From Sacculina carcini (taxonomy: Eukaryota > Arthropoda > Thecostraca > Sacculinidae): 64,000 nt of DNA. The DNA is taken from NCBI GenBank assembly GCA_916048095.2, contig OU696590.1:3261001-3325000 (forward strand). The letters are read 5' to 3'. The notes beneath the pieces were generated by a model, which was given only the letters and a program-made list of their open reading frames with translations, made no database searches and was not told where the DNA came from. Shown one piece after another: positions 1 through 12,057 of this stretch (its first letter is position 1; every line of letters starts with the position of its first letter). The position numbers and the translations under genes were made by a program.

Positions 1-1797
1 GGTGTAATCCAAAAAATGACAACTGTATGAATATGATGCATTAGTGGAAGCATTAACCGGGAATTATGAGATAATATGATAATGGTGTATAATTATATCG
101 CATTATGCAACAAATGTGAATTAAGCTGCATTACAGTTTGGTCCCGATACTATATTGGCGGTTTGAGAGAAAAGTATTGGTGGGCCGCGTGTTTGGGACC
201 CCTGGGGTAGATAATCTCAGTCTTCTGATTACAAATTATGATCGCATCAGTATATTTTGTGATCACAAACTAATAAGTTAAATCACCTCAGACTAGGCTG
301 AGAGCGGTCGATATTGAATGGTTGGGTTGGGTTGGGTAGGTTTGACTCAGGTTATATTGGGTTTTAATGATAGCGGAAAATATATAAATTTTAACAATAA
401 ATATTATAGCGGTAAAAGTGAAATAGTACTTGAGCAAATGATATTGGGGAATGATGTTAAGTAATAAATATAGTTTGGAAACATTCTTATGAAAATATTT
501 CATCATCTTTCATTGTTTGTTTCGTGTTTGTGTTCTGAATTATACCACACGACGGGCAGATTTATATATCAGGCGGGTTGAGGAATAATATTTGTCAAAA
601 TAAGAACAAAAATATTCACATTTAGACTTTTCTATTGGTTAAGATATTTATAGGTTACATTTTTTGGTTTTCAATTTGTATTCATTATATTTTCTGGATT
701 TGATATGAATTTTATTGTATGAATTGTTCCGCACGACGGGTGGGTTTAAAAAAGTGTTTTTAGATCATTTTTTCAAATGGTTTATTTAAAAAAAGTTTTT
801 TTTTAAATAAAAATGTTCCGCGGGCAGCAACTATAGACAATAGAACGTTCAATTTCCTCTGTAGAATTAATCCATACACAAAACCAATGGATTTGACTTC
901 AAATATGAATTTTATTGTATGAATTGTTCCGCACGACGGGTGGGTTTAAAAAAGGTGTTTTAGATCATTTTTTCAAATGGTTCATTTAAAAAAGGTATTT
1001 TTTTTAAATAAAAATGCTCCGCGGGCAGCAACTATAGACAATAGAACGTTCAATTTCCTCTGTAGAATTAATCCATGCACAAAACCAATGGATTTGACTT
1101 CAAGATCCAGAACGGATCGTGTTCGAGTTCTGAATTATTCAGCACGACGGGCGGGTTTAAAAATGACTCAGGCGGACCGAGGGGGAATATTTTGTCGAAA
1201 TAAAAATAATTAAACTTATAATTTTCAATTGATTAATATTTTTATGAGTGTACCCTATTTCATTTTTATTTTTCCATATTTTTTTATGAATTGAATATGA
1301 ATTTCATGTTATGAATTGCTCCGCACAACGGGCGGGTTTTAATGCTATATATATACATAAAGAAGAAATTATCTGTCTGTCTGTGTATGTATGCTTGAAT
1401 ATGAGGTGACATAATTGCGCTGGTTCATGGTCCGCTGGCTCAATGATCAGGGGCTTCAAACGCAAACGAAGCGATGGCTCATTTTTATGAAATAAAAATG
1501 TCCCGCGGGCAGCAATAAAACGTTCAATTTCACCGTATAGAATGAATTCATATACAAAACTAATGGATTTGACTTCAAGAGCCAGAACGGATGGTGTTCG
1601 AGTTCTGAATTATTACTCACGTCGGGCGGGTTTAAATATGAGGCGGGTTGAGTGAAAATATTTTGTCAAAATAAAATTAAAAATAATGAAATTTAGACCT
1701 TTTAATTGATTAGGGTTTTCATGAGTTTGCCATATTTATTTTTAATTTGCAATATTTTTATGAATTGTTCCGCACAACGGGCGGGTTTTAATGCTAG
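1..1797. repeat. AT-rich mosaic of Helitron-like repeat fragments
   Basis: No gene is seen here. The tract is made of head-to-tail fragments that each carry a short GC-rich hairpin (CCGCACGACGGGCGG or close variants near 733, 931, 1143, 1322, 1620 and 1771) set in AT-rich DNA. The blocks at about 700-900 and 900-1100 are near-copies of each other, i.e. a local tandem duplication. The last unit ends in GCTAG at 1793-1797, followed directly by TATATATATAAA. A hairpin followed by CTAG is the layout of a Helitron 3' end, so I infer non-autonomous Helitron-like elements. No Rep/helicase coding sequence is visible. Confidence 0.55.
85..540 (+). repeat. Dispersed repeat R1, copy 1
   Basis: This block recurs at 29885-30242 on the minus strand (continuing at 38350-38440) and at 58385-58745 on the plus strand. 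Shared landmarks are TACTATATTGGCGG, a GGGCCGCGTGTTTG block, GATAATCTCA and a TTGGG-rich stretch. On the minus strand near 210-190 the sequence CAGGGGTCCCAAACACG resembles a hAT-type transposon terminus; that family assignment is a guess. Its value is as an empty-site reference for the LTR insertions further right. Confidence 0.6.
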
Positions 1798-3800
1798 TAT
1801 ATATATAAAACATATCCTCTGTGTGTCTGTCTGTTTGTCTGTCCCACCCTCCTTGGTCCATATTCTGCAAGCTGCTTCTCGGTAACCATTTGACCTACAC
1901 GCTAACAATTTATACCATCACGTTGGAAATTTTCTTGTCTACACTTTTGGCTAAATTTTTAATTTTAAAATTAAAACAAAAAAAGTTATAGCGGTGATAA
2001 TACAAAATGAACCCTGAGATATGCGGAAATTTTGGTCATTGTTCCGCCATCTACTCCTCATAAACCAGCAATGGTACAGCTATACAAATTATACCACTGT
2101 GTAGAACATTTTCTGTTCTACTTAAAAAACTATAATTCATACCCAAAAATTTAATATAAAACATGTAAAATGGAAAAAAATTCAATCTACATTCAAAATA
2201 TTATTTAAACTCCACGCGTCCGATTTTCTATACTTTTTTCTCTATTTCTCAAAAACTAATTATCACACATCTAAATAAATAATACCATCATGCTGGGAAT
2301 TTTGTTTTCTACAACACGGTATATTTTTCAATTTTCCAAAGTGTATTAAAAAAGTTACGGCGGTGTGAAGTGTAAATGACAAAGTCAAAAAGGCAAAATT
2401 AGCACACAAAAACGTGAATATTTTGGTCAATATTCCGCTATCTATTCTTCATAAACCAACAATGGTACAGCTATAAAAAATATACTATTGTGTAGATAAT
2501 TTTGTGTTCTACAAGAAAAGTTATAATTTATACCCACAAATCATACAAAAAAACGTGTAAAATTGGCAAAATTCTCAAATACATCTAAAATTACATATGA
2601 ACACCGGGTGACTAAAATTAATTCATTTTTCTACCTATTTCTCAGGAACTATTTGTCACACATTAAAATAAATTATACCATCGTGCTAGAAATCTTGTTT
2701 TCTACAATACGGTATAATTTGTAATTTTCCAAAGTGTATCTGAAGGAAGTTACGGGGGTGTAAAGTCAAAAAAACATATTGCCAATTTGACAGCTATTAT
2801 GCGCACTTGCGATTATACATGATTATACTACTGTGTAGATAATTTTGTGTTCTGCAAGATAAGCTATAATTTATACCCACAAATGATACAAAAAACGTGT
2901 AAAATTGGCAAAATTCTCAAATACATCCAAAATTACACTTGAACACCGGGCGACTAAAATTAATAAATTTTTCTACTATTTCTCAGTAACTATTTGTTAC
3001 ACATAAAAATAAATTATACCATCGTGCTAGAAATCTTGTTTTTTACAATACGGTATAATTTGTAATTTTCCAAAGTGTATCTGAAGGAAGTTACGGCGGT
3101 GTAAAGTCAAAATGTCATGTTGCCAATTTGACAGCTATTATGCGCACTTGCGATTACACAGGAATATACTACTGTGTATATAATTTTGTGTTCTACAAGA
3201 TAAGCTATAATATATACCCACAAATGATATAAAAAACGTGTAAAATTGGCAAAATTCTGAAATACATCCAAAATTACACTTGAACACCGGGCGACTAAAA
3301 TTAATTCATTTTTCTACCTATTTCTCAGGAACTATTTGTTACACATAAACATAAATTATAAAATCGTGCTAGAAATCTTGTTTTCTACAATACGGTATAA
3401 TTTGTAATTTTCCAAAGTGTATCTGAAGGAAGTTACGGCGGTGGAAAGTCAAAAGCACATATTACCAATTTGACAGCTATTATGCGCACTTGCGATTATA
3501 CACCGATTAAATTTCACTGAAGCCCAATCACAATTAAGAATGCATCATATTAGCTCCAAGCATGGATGGTGTGGTTTTATTGGGTACAGTTTAATTAATG
3601 CTACACTATACTGAATAGAAAGGCTTTATTGTCCTCAATATTTACACATGAATTGTTCCGCCCGGCGGGCGGTTAAAATACTACTGGGAACAAAGGTAAC
3701 TACTGAATTTTACTGTATAATTTAATTGTATAGTTTACTTTTTTCTTTTTAAATTTGTATTCGTTTTATTTTATGAATTCAATATTTATTTTACTTTATT
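1798..3800 (+). repeat. Left arm of giant inverted repeat
   Basis: Read from 1798, this arm starts TATATATATAAAAC, then a (GTCT)n tract and CCCACCCTCCTTGGTC. It continues through two to three diverged ~350-bp subunits, each with CGTGTAAAATTGGC, GGTATAATTTGTAATTTTC and AAGTTACGGCGGTGTAAAG. The same order appears reverse-complemented between about 7640 and 9475. No coding potential is seen. The start (TATATATATAAA following a CTAG) fits a Helitron 5' terminus, by inference. Confidence 0.7.
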
Positions 3801-4513
3801 AATTGTTCTGCAAAACGGGAGGGTTTCCATGCTAGATGATGCTAATTTATAAATATATTTTGTAAACATTATGATAAAAAAAGTTAAGTAAATTTTCATT
3901 ATTTCGTATTTGAATTTTGAATTATTCCTCACGACGGGCGGTTTTAAATATGAGGCGGGTTGAGGATAATATTTTGTGAAAATAATATAAAAATATAGAA
4001 ATTTGGTTCTTTATGGGTTTACTCTTTTATTATTCAATTCATATTCCTTTTCTCTTATGAATTGAATACAAATTTAATAGTATGAACTGTTCCGCACGAC
4101 GGGCGGGTTTACATGCTAGCACTTTCATTGCTTGTTACGTCTTTGTGTTCTGAAATATTCCGCACGACGGGCAGGTTCAAATATGAGGCGGATTGAGGGA
4201 TACTATTTTGTCAAAGTAAAAACATAAATATTCACACTTAGAGTTTTTATTGGTGAACGTATTAACAGGTTGAACTTTTTGCAGATCGTATTCGAGATCT
4301 AAATTATTTCGTACTACGGGCGGGTTCCAATATGAGGCGGGTTGAGGGATCATATTTTGTCAAAATAAACATAAAAAATGAAATTTAGAATTTTCATTTG
4401 ATTAGGATATATATGGATTTAATATAATATTTCTTATTCGATTTTTATTTATTAATATAATATGAATTTTATTTCATGAATTGCTCCGCAAAACGGGCGG
4501 GTTTTAATGCTAG

Positions 4514-4516
<3 letters not shown>

Positions 4517-4588
<72 letters not shown>
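4517..4588. repeat. (AT)n microsatellite
   Basis: Perfect AT dinucleotide run directly after a CTAG terminus (4510-4513) and before AAAAGAAATTATCAG, i.e. exactly at a junction between two repeat units. Similar runs lie at about 6100-6135, 6518-6620 and 9476-9605. Confidence 0.9.
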
Positions 4589-4592
<4 letters not shown>

Positions 4593-6096
4593 AATTATCA
4601 GTCTGCCAGTGTGTATGTATGCTTGAATATGAGGCGGCATAATTGCGCGGGCTCAATGGTATAGATCAGGGGCTTCAAACGTAAACGAAGCGATGGATCA
4701 TGTGTATGAAATAAAAATGTCCCGCGGGTAGCAACTATAGACAACATGAAGTTCAATTTAACCGTATAGAATGAATTCATATACAAAACTAACGGATTTG
4801 ACTTCAAGATCCAGAACGGATCGTGTTCGAGTTAAGAATTATTCCGCGCGTCGGGCGGGTTTAAATATGAGGCGGATTGAGGGAAAATATTTTGTCAAAA
4901 AAAAGAAAAAATGATTAAACTTATATTTTTTAATTGATTAAAATTTTATGAGTGTGCCCTTTTTCATATCTAATTTTTCTATATTCTTTATGAATTTAAC
5001 AAGAATTTCATTTTAAGAATTGTTCCGCACAACGGGCGGGTTTTAATGCTAGTGTATATATAAAGAGTGGGTTTAAATGATAGCGAGGTATTTGATATTT
5101 TGCTAGCACTAAATATTCTAGCGATAAAAGTAGAATAGCTCTTAAGCAAATGATGGTGGAGAATGATGTGAACCTTTAAATATATATGTATGCATAAATA
5201 TAATGCATTAGTGGAAGCATTAACCGGGAATTATGAGATAATATTATGGGAAAAAATTCATTTATATACTAAAAAAATTCATTGTTAGTTTGTGTTTACA
5301 TTTCGAAATTATTCCTGACGACGGGCGGGCTTAAGTATGAGGCGGGTTGACTGAATAATATGTCGTCAATTATTAGAATAAGAATATGCAAATTCAGAAC
5401 AGGAATTTTCTATTGGTTTAGATTTTACAATTTAGAGTTTTCTATTAGACTGGCTGTTTGCATTTGAATATGTGTTACTTTTGTTTTATTAATTGTTCCG
5501 CACGACGAGTGGGTTTAAACATTCAATTATAACGATTTTTTATCAATTTTATATTCAATTTTACTATAGACAATATAACGTTCAATTTCCTCTGTAGAAT
5601 TAATCCATACACAAGCCAATGGATTTGACTTCAAGATCCAGAACGGATCGTGTTCGAGTTCTGAATTATTCAGCACGACGGGCGGGTGTAAAAATTACTA
5701 AGGCGGACTGAGACGGACGGAAATTAGGACGGACTGAAATTAACACATATTTGGTAGGCCTTTCATAGGGACCAAGGAAGGTTTCCGCTATTTGAAGGAT
5801 TCAGTTAGTTGAAGGTCCGCTATTTGGAGGGTCGACTGTAATTGAGAATCCAAACCAAGCATAGGTAAATTCACATGTATTACATAAGATCATATTATTG
5901 AAAGAGTGATGACACAGCGATCGACGATAGAACTGGGAGCAGTGAACATAACCGAGGTGAGATGTTGGTATTGGTGTTATAAACATGGACGACAGTTTGA
6001 TGCGACTATACAACACTGCTGTGTATCTATCTACAGCCGGAAATTTTTGGTAATATATATACTATATATACTTTTTGGTAATATATATAATATATA

Positions 6097-6136
<40 letters not shown>

Positions 6137-6517
6137 TACTACTATTATCTAATTTTTGGAAATATATATACTAGCATTAAAACCCGCCCGTTGTGCGGAG
6201 GAATTCATAAATAGAATAAATATTCATAAAAATTCATATTCATAAGAAATATTACAAATTAAAAAAAAAACTCATAAGTGTCCTACTCAATAGAAAAGTC
6301 CAAGTGTGAATATTTTATTTTATTTTTTGACATAATATTTTCCCTCAACCCGCCTCATATATAAACCCACCCCGGGACATTATTATCTCATAAACATGAT
6401 CCATCGCTTCGTTTACGTTTGAAGCCCCTGATCAATACCATTGAGCCCGCGCAGTTAGGTCACCTCATATTCAAGCATACACGCACACAGACAGACAGAT
6501 AATTTCTTATATATATA

Positions 6518-6536
6518 TATATATATAATATATATA

Positions 6537-6620
<84 letters not shown>
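6518..6620. repeat. (AT)n microsatellite
   Basis: About 100 bp of AT dinucleotides, the mirror counterpart of the run at 4517-4588 within the inverted structure. Confidence 0.9.
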
Positions 6621-6622
<2 letters not shown>

Positions 6623-7139
6623 TTTGAACCCGCCCGTCGTGCGGAACAATTAATAAAGTAAAATTCATATTCAATCCATAAAATAAACTGAATACAAATA
6701 CAAAAGCAAAAAATTTAACCTGTATATACGTTCACCAATAAAAAACTCAAAATGTCAATATTTTAAATTTAAATTTGACAAAATATTATCCCTCAATCCA
6801 CCTCATATTTGAGCCTGCCCGTCGTGCGGAATAATTCAGAACAAAAACACAACAAACAATGGAAATTCTAGCATATAAACCGGCCCGTCGTGCGAAACAA
6901 TTTATACCATTAAATTTTTATTCAATTTATAAGAGAAAATAAATATGAATTAATAAAGAAAAGAGTAAACCCATAAAAAGTCTAAATTTATATATTTTCA
7001 TATTATTTTGACAAAATAGTTTACCTAAACCGCCTCATATTTAAACCTGCCCGTCGTGCTGAATAATTCAGAACTCTGACACAAAACAATGAAAAATGAA
7101 TAATTTTTTATCATAATGTTTTCAAAATATAATTATAAC

Positions 7140-9468
7140 TCAACATCACCATCTAGCATTAAAACCCTCCCTTTTGCAGAACAATAAATAAAGCAAAATG
7201 AATATTGAATGAATAAAAAATGATTAGAAATAAAAAAAAGAAAAAGTAAACCCATAAAAAGTCTTAACCAATAGAAAAGTCTAAATGTGAATGTTTTTAT
7301 TTTATGTGTGGGAAAATATTTTCCCTCGAACTGCCTCGTATTTAAACCCGCCCGTCGTGCGAAACTATAAATAGAATATAATGAATCAAAAAGCAAAAAG
7401 CTTATCCAATAGAAAAATATAAATTTGTAAATTCTTGTTTTAATTATTGACGAAGTTTTTTTCCTCAACACTGCTCAAGTTCACACCCATCCTTCGTGTG
7501 TAGTAATTCAGAAGTGTAACACTATCAAAACAATGAAACCTTGTGTCATCTCTATAATTCCAGATTTATGCGTCCGCTAAAACAGCATATTTATATTGTT
7601 GGCATTGCATGATATTACAACCCATATCCTTATGCAACTTGAAATTAAACCAATTAAATTATACAGTAAAATTCAGTAGTTAACTTTGTTCCCAGAAGTA
7701 TTTTACCCGCCCGTCGGGCGGAACAATTCATGTGTAAATATTGAGGACAATAAAGCCTTTCTATTCAGTATAGTGTAGCATTAATCAAACTGTACCCAAT
7801 AAAACCACACCATCCATGCTTGGAGCTAATATGATGCATTCTTAATTGTGATTGGGCTTCAGTGAAATTTAATCGGTGTATATTCCTGTGTAATCGCAAG
7901 TGCGCATAATAGCTGTCAAATTGGTAATATGTGCTTTTGACTTTACACCGCCGTAACTTCCTTCAGATACACTTTGGAAAATTACAAATTATACCGTATT
8001 GTAGAAAACAAGATTGTAGCACGATGGTATATTCCTGTGTAATCGCAAGTGCGTAAATTGTGATTGGACTTCAGTGAAATTAAATCAGTGTATATTCCTG
8101 TGTAATCGCAAGTGCGCATAATATGTGTCAAATTGGCAATATGTCCTTTTGACTTTACACCGCCGTAACTTCCTTTAGATACACTTTGGAAAATTACAAA
8201 TTATACCGTATTGTAGAAAACAAAATTTCTAGCACGATGGTATAATTTATTTTTATGTATAACAAATAGTTACTGAGAAATATTAGAAAAATGAATTAAT
8301 TTTAGTCGCCCGGTGTTCTAGTGTAATTTTGAATGTATTTGAGAATTTTGCCAATTTTACACGTTTTTTGTCTCATTTGTGGGTATAAATTATAGCTTAT
8401 CTTGTAGAACACAAAATTATCTACACAGTAGTATATTCTTGTGTAATCGCAAGTGCGCATAATAGCTGTCAAATTGGCAATATGTCTTTTTGAATTTACA
8501 CCGCCGTAACTTCCTTTAGGTACACTTTGGAAAATTAAACATTATACCGTATTGTAGAAAACAAAATTTCTAGCACGATGGTATAATATATTTTTATGTA
8601 TAACAAATAGTTACTGAGAAATAGTAGAAAAATGAATTAATTGTAGTCACCCGGTGTTCAAGTGTAATTTTGGATGTATTTGAGAATTTTGCTAATTTTA
8701 CACGTTTTTTTGTATAATTTGTGGGTATAAATTAGAATATTTCTTGTAGAACACAAAATTATCTACACAATAGTATAATTTTTATAGCTGTAACTCTGCT
8801 GGTTTATGAGGAATAGATAGGGGAATATTGACCAAAATATTCGCGTTTTTAGTGCTAATTTTGCCTTTTTGACTTTGTCATTTTGACTTCACACCGCCGT
8901 AACTTTTTCTTAATACACTTTGGAAAATTAAAATTTATACCGTGCTGTAGCAAACAAAATTCCCAGCATGATGGTATTATTTATTTAGATGTGTGATGTT
9001 TAGTTGCTGAGAAATAGAGAAAAAAGTACATAAAATCTGTCGCGTGGAGTTTAATTATTATTTTCAATGTAGATTGAAATTTTGTCATTTTTACATATTT
9101 TATATTTAATTTTTGGATAAAAAGTATAACCTATCTTGTAGAATAGAAAATTATCTACAAGATGGTATAATTCGTATAGCTGTATCATTCATGGTTTATG
9201 AGGAGTAGATGGCAGAATATTGACCACAATTTTCGCATTTTTCAGGGTTCATTTTGTGTTTTCACCGCGATAACTTTTTATGATTTTATTTTTAAAATTT
9301 GAAATTTATCCTATCGTGTAGACAAGAAAATTTCCAACGTAATGATATAAATTGTTGGCGGGTACACCAAGTGGTTACCGAGTAGCAGCTTGCTGAAAAT
9401 GTGACCAAGGAGGGTGGGACAGACAAACAGACAGACAGACAGACAGAGGATCTCTTTTATATATATAG

Positions 9469-9475
<7 letters not shown>
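7140..9475 (-). repeat. Right arm of giant inverted repeat
   Basis: Reverse-complement counterpart of 1798-3800. It ends with CCAAGGAGGGTGGGAC, (CAGA)n and TCTTTTATATATATAGA at about 9400-9470. On the minus strand it reads TCTATATATATAAAAG, the canonical-looking 5' start of a Helitron (TC followed by an AT-rich run). The inner part mirrors 3535-3720, including the CCGCCCGTCGGGCGG hairpin near 7710. Scattered differences and indels between the arms show the structure is not recent or is evolving. Confidence 0.7.
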
Positions 9476-9522
<47 letters not shown>

Positions 9523-9605
9523 CTATATATATATATATTTATCTATATATATATATATATTTATCTATATATATATATATATTTATCTATATATATATAT
9601 ATATA
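9476..9605. repeat. (AT)n with interspersed TTTATC
   Basis: AT dinucleotide tract interrupted at regular intervals by TTTATCT. It forms the outer boundary of the inverted repeat, next to unique intronic or flanking DNA of the OSBP gene. Confidence 0.85.
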
Positions 9606-9775
9606 GCTAATAAAGAGGGATACAACTAAGGCCAAGAAACTAAACTGTACGCCGATGATAACTTAATAACGCTCTTCTATAAAAAGTCCAACAGCTGGCG
9701 ATTAAGCGATAGACGGACAGCTCCGGATAGAGTACGGGAGACGGAGAGAGAGAGAGCGGAGGCGGACGGGCCAAC

Positions 9776-10021
9776 CTGTTCAGAGATGACGCGCCAGCCG
9801 AGGTCGTCGCGACGGTCACACTCGTACGTCTCGCCGAGCAGCGGGTTGAACGGCTTGCTGGAGCGGTAGGCGGTGGTGGCGTATGAGCTGACGGTGAAAG
9901 CGGCCACGAGACATAGCTGCTCGCATGAGTCAGTGCAGGCGGCTGCGCGGTCCAGCAACTCGCTGTACTCAAAATCCTCGGTCAGTCGCTGCAACATGGA
10001 CAGCGGCTCCGAGAAATTCAC
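9776..10021 (-). CDS. OSBP: OSBP exon 9 (start of sterol-binding ORD domain); last exon in window
   Basis: This 82-codon exon begins VNFSEPLSML and contains the OSBP signature region with FNPLLGETYE. That is the start of the OSBP-related ligand-binding domain, the barrel that exchanges sterol for PI4P at ER-Golgi contacts. The acceptor is TTGCAG at 10027-10022 and the donor is GTTGGC after GAACAG. The next residues in the family (a His-His lipid-phosphate motif) should follow but are not found to the left: 1-9600 is only repeats. The rest of the domain is therefore either beyond the left edge or lost. An (AC)n run sits in the intron directly upstream. Confidence 0.93.
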
Positions 10022-10345
10022 CTGCAACCACACACACACACACATACACACACACACACGCACGCACACACACACGTGTACAACACAAACAATTGAATTT
10101 TTGGTATTCACTCGGCCGCAAACAAACCACAACTGCAGCTAGCTAAAATGTACGATTGAATGCACCTTGATTGAGTTTTTTTCGAAGCACTTAATTGTTG
10201 CACACAATTGTGGTAATTTTAGATGAAGGAATTATTTTTGACGGTTGTACGTTGGTCATATACAATCTACTAATGAAGTCTGACTACTGAGACCCGCCCT
10301 TGCTGCCAGAGTTGGTCACTCGGACAGAAACACTGCCACACTTGC

Positions 10346-10594
10346 CGGCACGGGAATCTTGCTCAGCTCCTTGCCAATGCAGTTCTTCATGATGCTCCAC
10401 AAGCTGAGCGGGTAGTTGGGCTTATCCGGGATGACCGTGCGTCGTTGCCGACGCGCTCGGCCCACGGTAGAGTCGCCGATGCCGACGACTGCGGCGCCGG
10501 CCGATGACGTGGAAGACGAAGCTGACGCAGCATCAGTGGCGGTGGCAGCTGACGGTGTAAAGTTGCCAGACAACCGATCAGAGCTGCCAGTTTC
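10346..10594 (-). CDS. OSBP: OSBP exon 8 (linker into ORD, NYPLSLWSIMKNCIGKEL block)
   Basis: This exon is 83 codons and phase 0 at both ends. Its first half is a Ser/Ala/Thr-rich low-complexity linker, longer than I expect for the family. Its second half carries the conserved block ending GKELSKIPVP, which enters the sterol-binding domain. The exon ends CCG and the intron begins GCAAGT, a GC donor instead of GT. It joins VNFSEP of the next exon exactly as in the family. The acceptor is TGCAAG, followed by GAAACTGG. Confidence 0.9.
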
Positions 10595-10700
10595 CTTGCA
10601 CTACGGCCACCACACATACACACACGCGCGCGCGTAAAAAACAATACACTGAAAATGTCAGTGGACAAGTTCAGCAATGACGTTCAGCATACAACACACA

Positions 10701-10734
<34 letters not shown>

Positions 10735-10759
10735 TACATGCAGTGTTGTTTGCACACAC

Positions 10760-10882
10760 CCGAGTGCTGAGAGAGGTGCGCGAGCCACGCTTGTGTGTGA
10801 TCACTTCTATCATATTGGACGTGTCTTCGTCCTGGCTCGATTCAGACTCAGTGAGCATCACACCACCACGACCCTCCGACAT
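10760..10882 (-). CDS. OSBP: OSBP exon 7 (acidic/serine linker)
   Basis: This exon is 41 codons, phase 0 to phase 0, predicted from an acceptor GTAG before ATGTCGGAG and a donor GTGTGT after ACTCGG. It encodes an acidic serine-rich linker (TESESSQDEDTSN) between the FFAT region and the ORD, where OSBPs are disordered and poorly conserved. Support is therefore mainly from splice phase and position, not from strong similarity. An (AC)n run flanks the donor. Confidence 0.7.
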
Positions 10883-11398
10883 CTACTCCTCACAAACACA
10901 CACGTAAGGGATATTGTTCGGTATGGTGGTTGTGAACATTGCGGCTTTGAGCAGAAACAAGGCGATCAAAAAAGATATGACCAAGTGCAGATTTGTGTTT
11001 TAAGCCAAGCATGTTCAAGCAATTATGTGTGTTCTGAATTGATCCACAGACGTGTAGTTATCTTGAAATAAAATAGCAGTGTCACTTAACACAACATTGT
11101 AGGTGTCAAATAGCACAACATTTTACGTTGATCTATCATCCACTGTTGAGATAGCCATAGAACAAACGGCAGAAAAACAGGTGTAGATTAGACGTAGAAC
11201 AAATGAGCCCCCTGCTCAAACCATTGACGTTTTGTGAATCAAATATGTTAACAAATGCATTAATGAATACAATTTGATTATGATATGAATAAAAATTAAC
11301 ACTTATTCGTGATTGATGTGATTCGTAAGTTATAATCACACATACACACCCACCCACACACACGCAACAGTGATGAGTCGGTGTGGTGGTGGGTTCAC

Positions 11399-11511
11399 CT
11401 GTGATAAATCACTGCGCGTGCGTTTATGATTGGCTGGACAGGCGACTGAAAACTGGCCGGCCACGTCGTCAGTGGCGTCCTCAAACTCGTCGTCGCTCGA
11501 CACACTGCCAC
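11399..11511 (-). CDS. OSBP: OSBP exon 6 (FFAT-like, VAP-binding motif)
   Basis: The exon is 113 nt, entering in phase 1 and leaving in phase 0. It encodes SSDDEFEDATDD followed by HKRTRSDLSQ. OSBP carries at this place an FFAT motif (consensus EFFDAxE after an acidic tract) that binds VAP proteins on the ER. Here the core reads EFEDATD: Phe2, Asp4 and Ala5 are kept, position 3 is Glu and position 7 is Asp. The HKRT-S tail also matches OSBP spacing. The acceptor is GTCAG and the donor GTGAAC. Confidence 0.87.
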
Positions 11512-11843
11512 CTGACACACACACACATGCGTGATATATTCGTATTTCATTTGTGCTTGTATATTGTATAATCGGTTGTATAATCTGGTACAATATCTTA
11601 ACTATTGATTGATTATATAATACTTCACATATATCATGTTAGTCTGGAAACTTTGTTCAACGCAGAATGAATGATAATAAAGAGAGCAGAGAAAGGAACA
11701 GAAACATAATAAGAGAAGTAGAGAAAGAGAATAAGAGTAGAAATAGAGATAGAATAATGGAGTAGAGAGAGTATAAAGACAGTAGAAAGAGAGTATAAGG
11801 AGAGAAGAAAAAGAAAGAGGTATAAAGAGAGTAAGTGGAATAC

Positions 11844-12057
11844 CGGTGGCGGCGGGGCCATCTTTTTTGGAGGCGTGTGCGGCGGCCATTTTGTTAGCGT
11901 CCAGTGTGAGTCGCGCCTCGTGTTCCAGGTGCGAGTGCTGCTTGGCCAGCTGCTCGACCATTAGCTCGAGCCGGCGCCGCTGGTCGCGCTCGTGCTGCAG
12001 GAGCCGCTGCCAGCGACGTCCGTGCTGCTCGCTCAGCAGACGATAGTCACCGCACGC
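11844..12057 (-). CDS. OSBP: OSBP exon 5 (central coiled coil)
   Basis: The exon starts ACGDYRLLSEQH and runs through HERDQRRRLELMVEQLAKQ, the conserved central helical/coiled-coil segment of OSBP just before the FFAT region. It is 214 nt, entering in phase 0 and leaving in phase 1 at the donor GTATTC. The acceptor is GGGCAG. It follows the 13.8-kb intron and joins exon 4 in frame (…MLK|ACGDY…), the order seen in animal OSBPs. Confidence 0.93.

Larger units (their letters stand above)
3800..7140. repeat. Centre of the inverted structure: hairpin-motif units in both orientations
   Basis: Hairpin units point rightwards at about 3930, 4090, 4160, 4315, 4488, 4850, 5027, 5320, 5503 and 5675. They point leftwards at about 6183, 6632, 6815, 6880 and 7050, so orientation flips near 5.7-6.1 kb. 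CTAG-ended units lie at 4510-4513 and 5049-5052 (plus) and 6171-6174 (minus). The block containing ATATGAGG and GGGCTCAATGGTAT at 4625-4700 is mirrored at 6375-6480. No gene is seen. Confidence 0.6.

Noticed and set aside
318-345. TTGGG repeats resembling telomere sequence
   Set aside because: Only a few units, inside a dispersed repeat present at three sites; not terminal.
4452-4664. Tyr-Ile repeat frames on both strands (also near 6455-6649 and 9414-9629)
   Set aside because: Translation of (AT)n runs.
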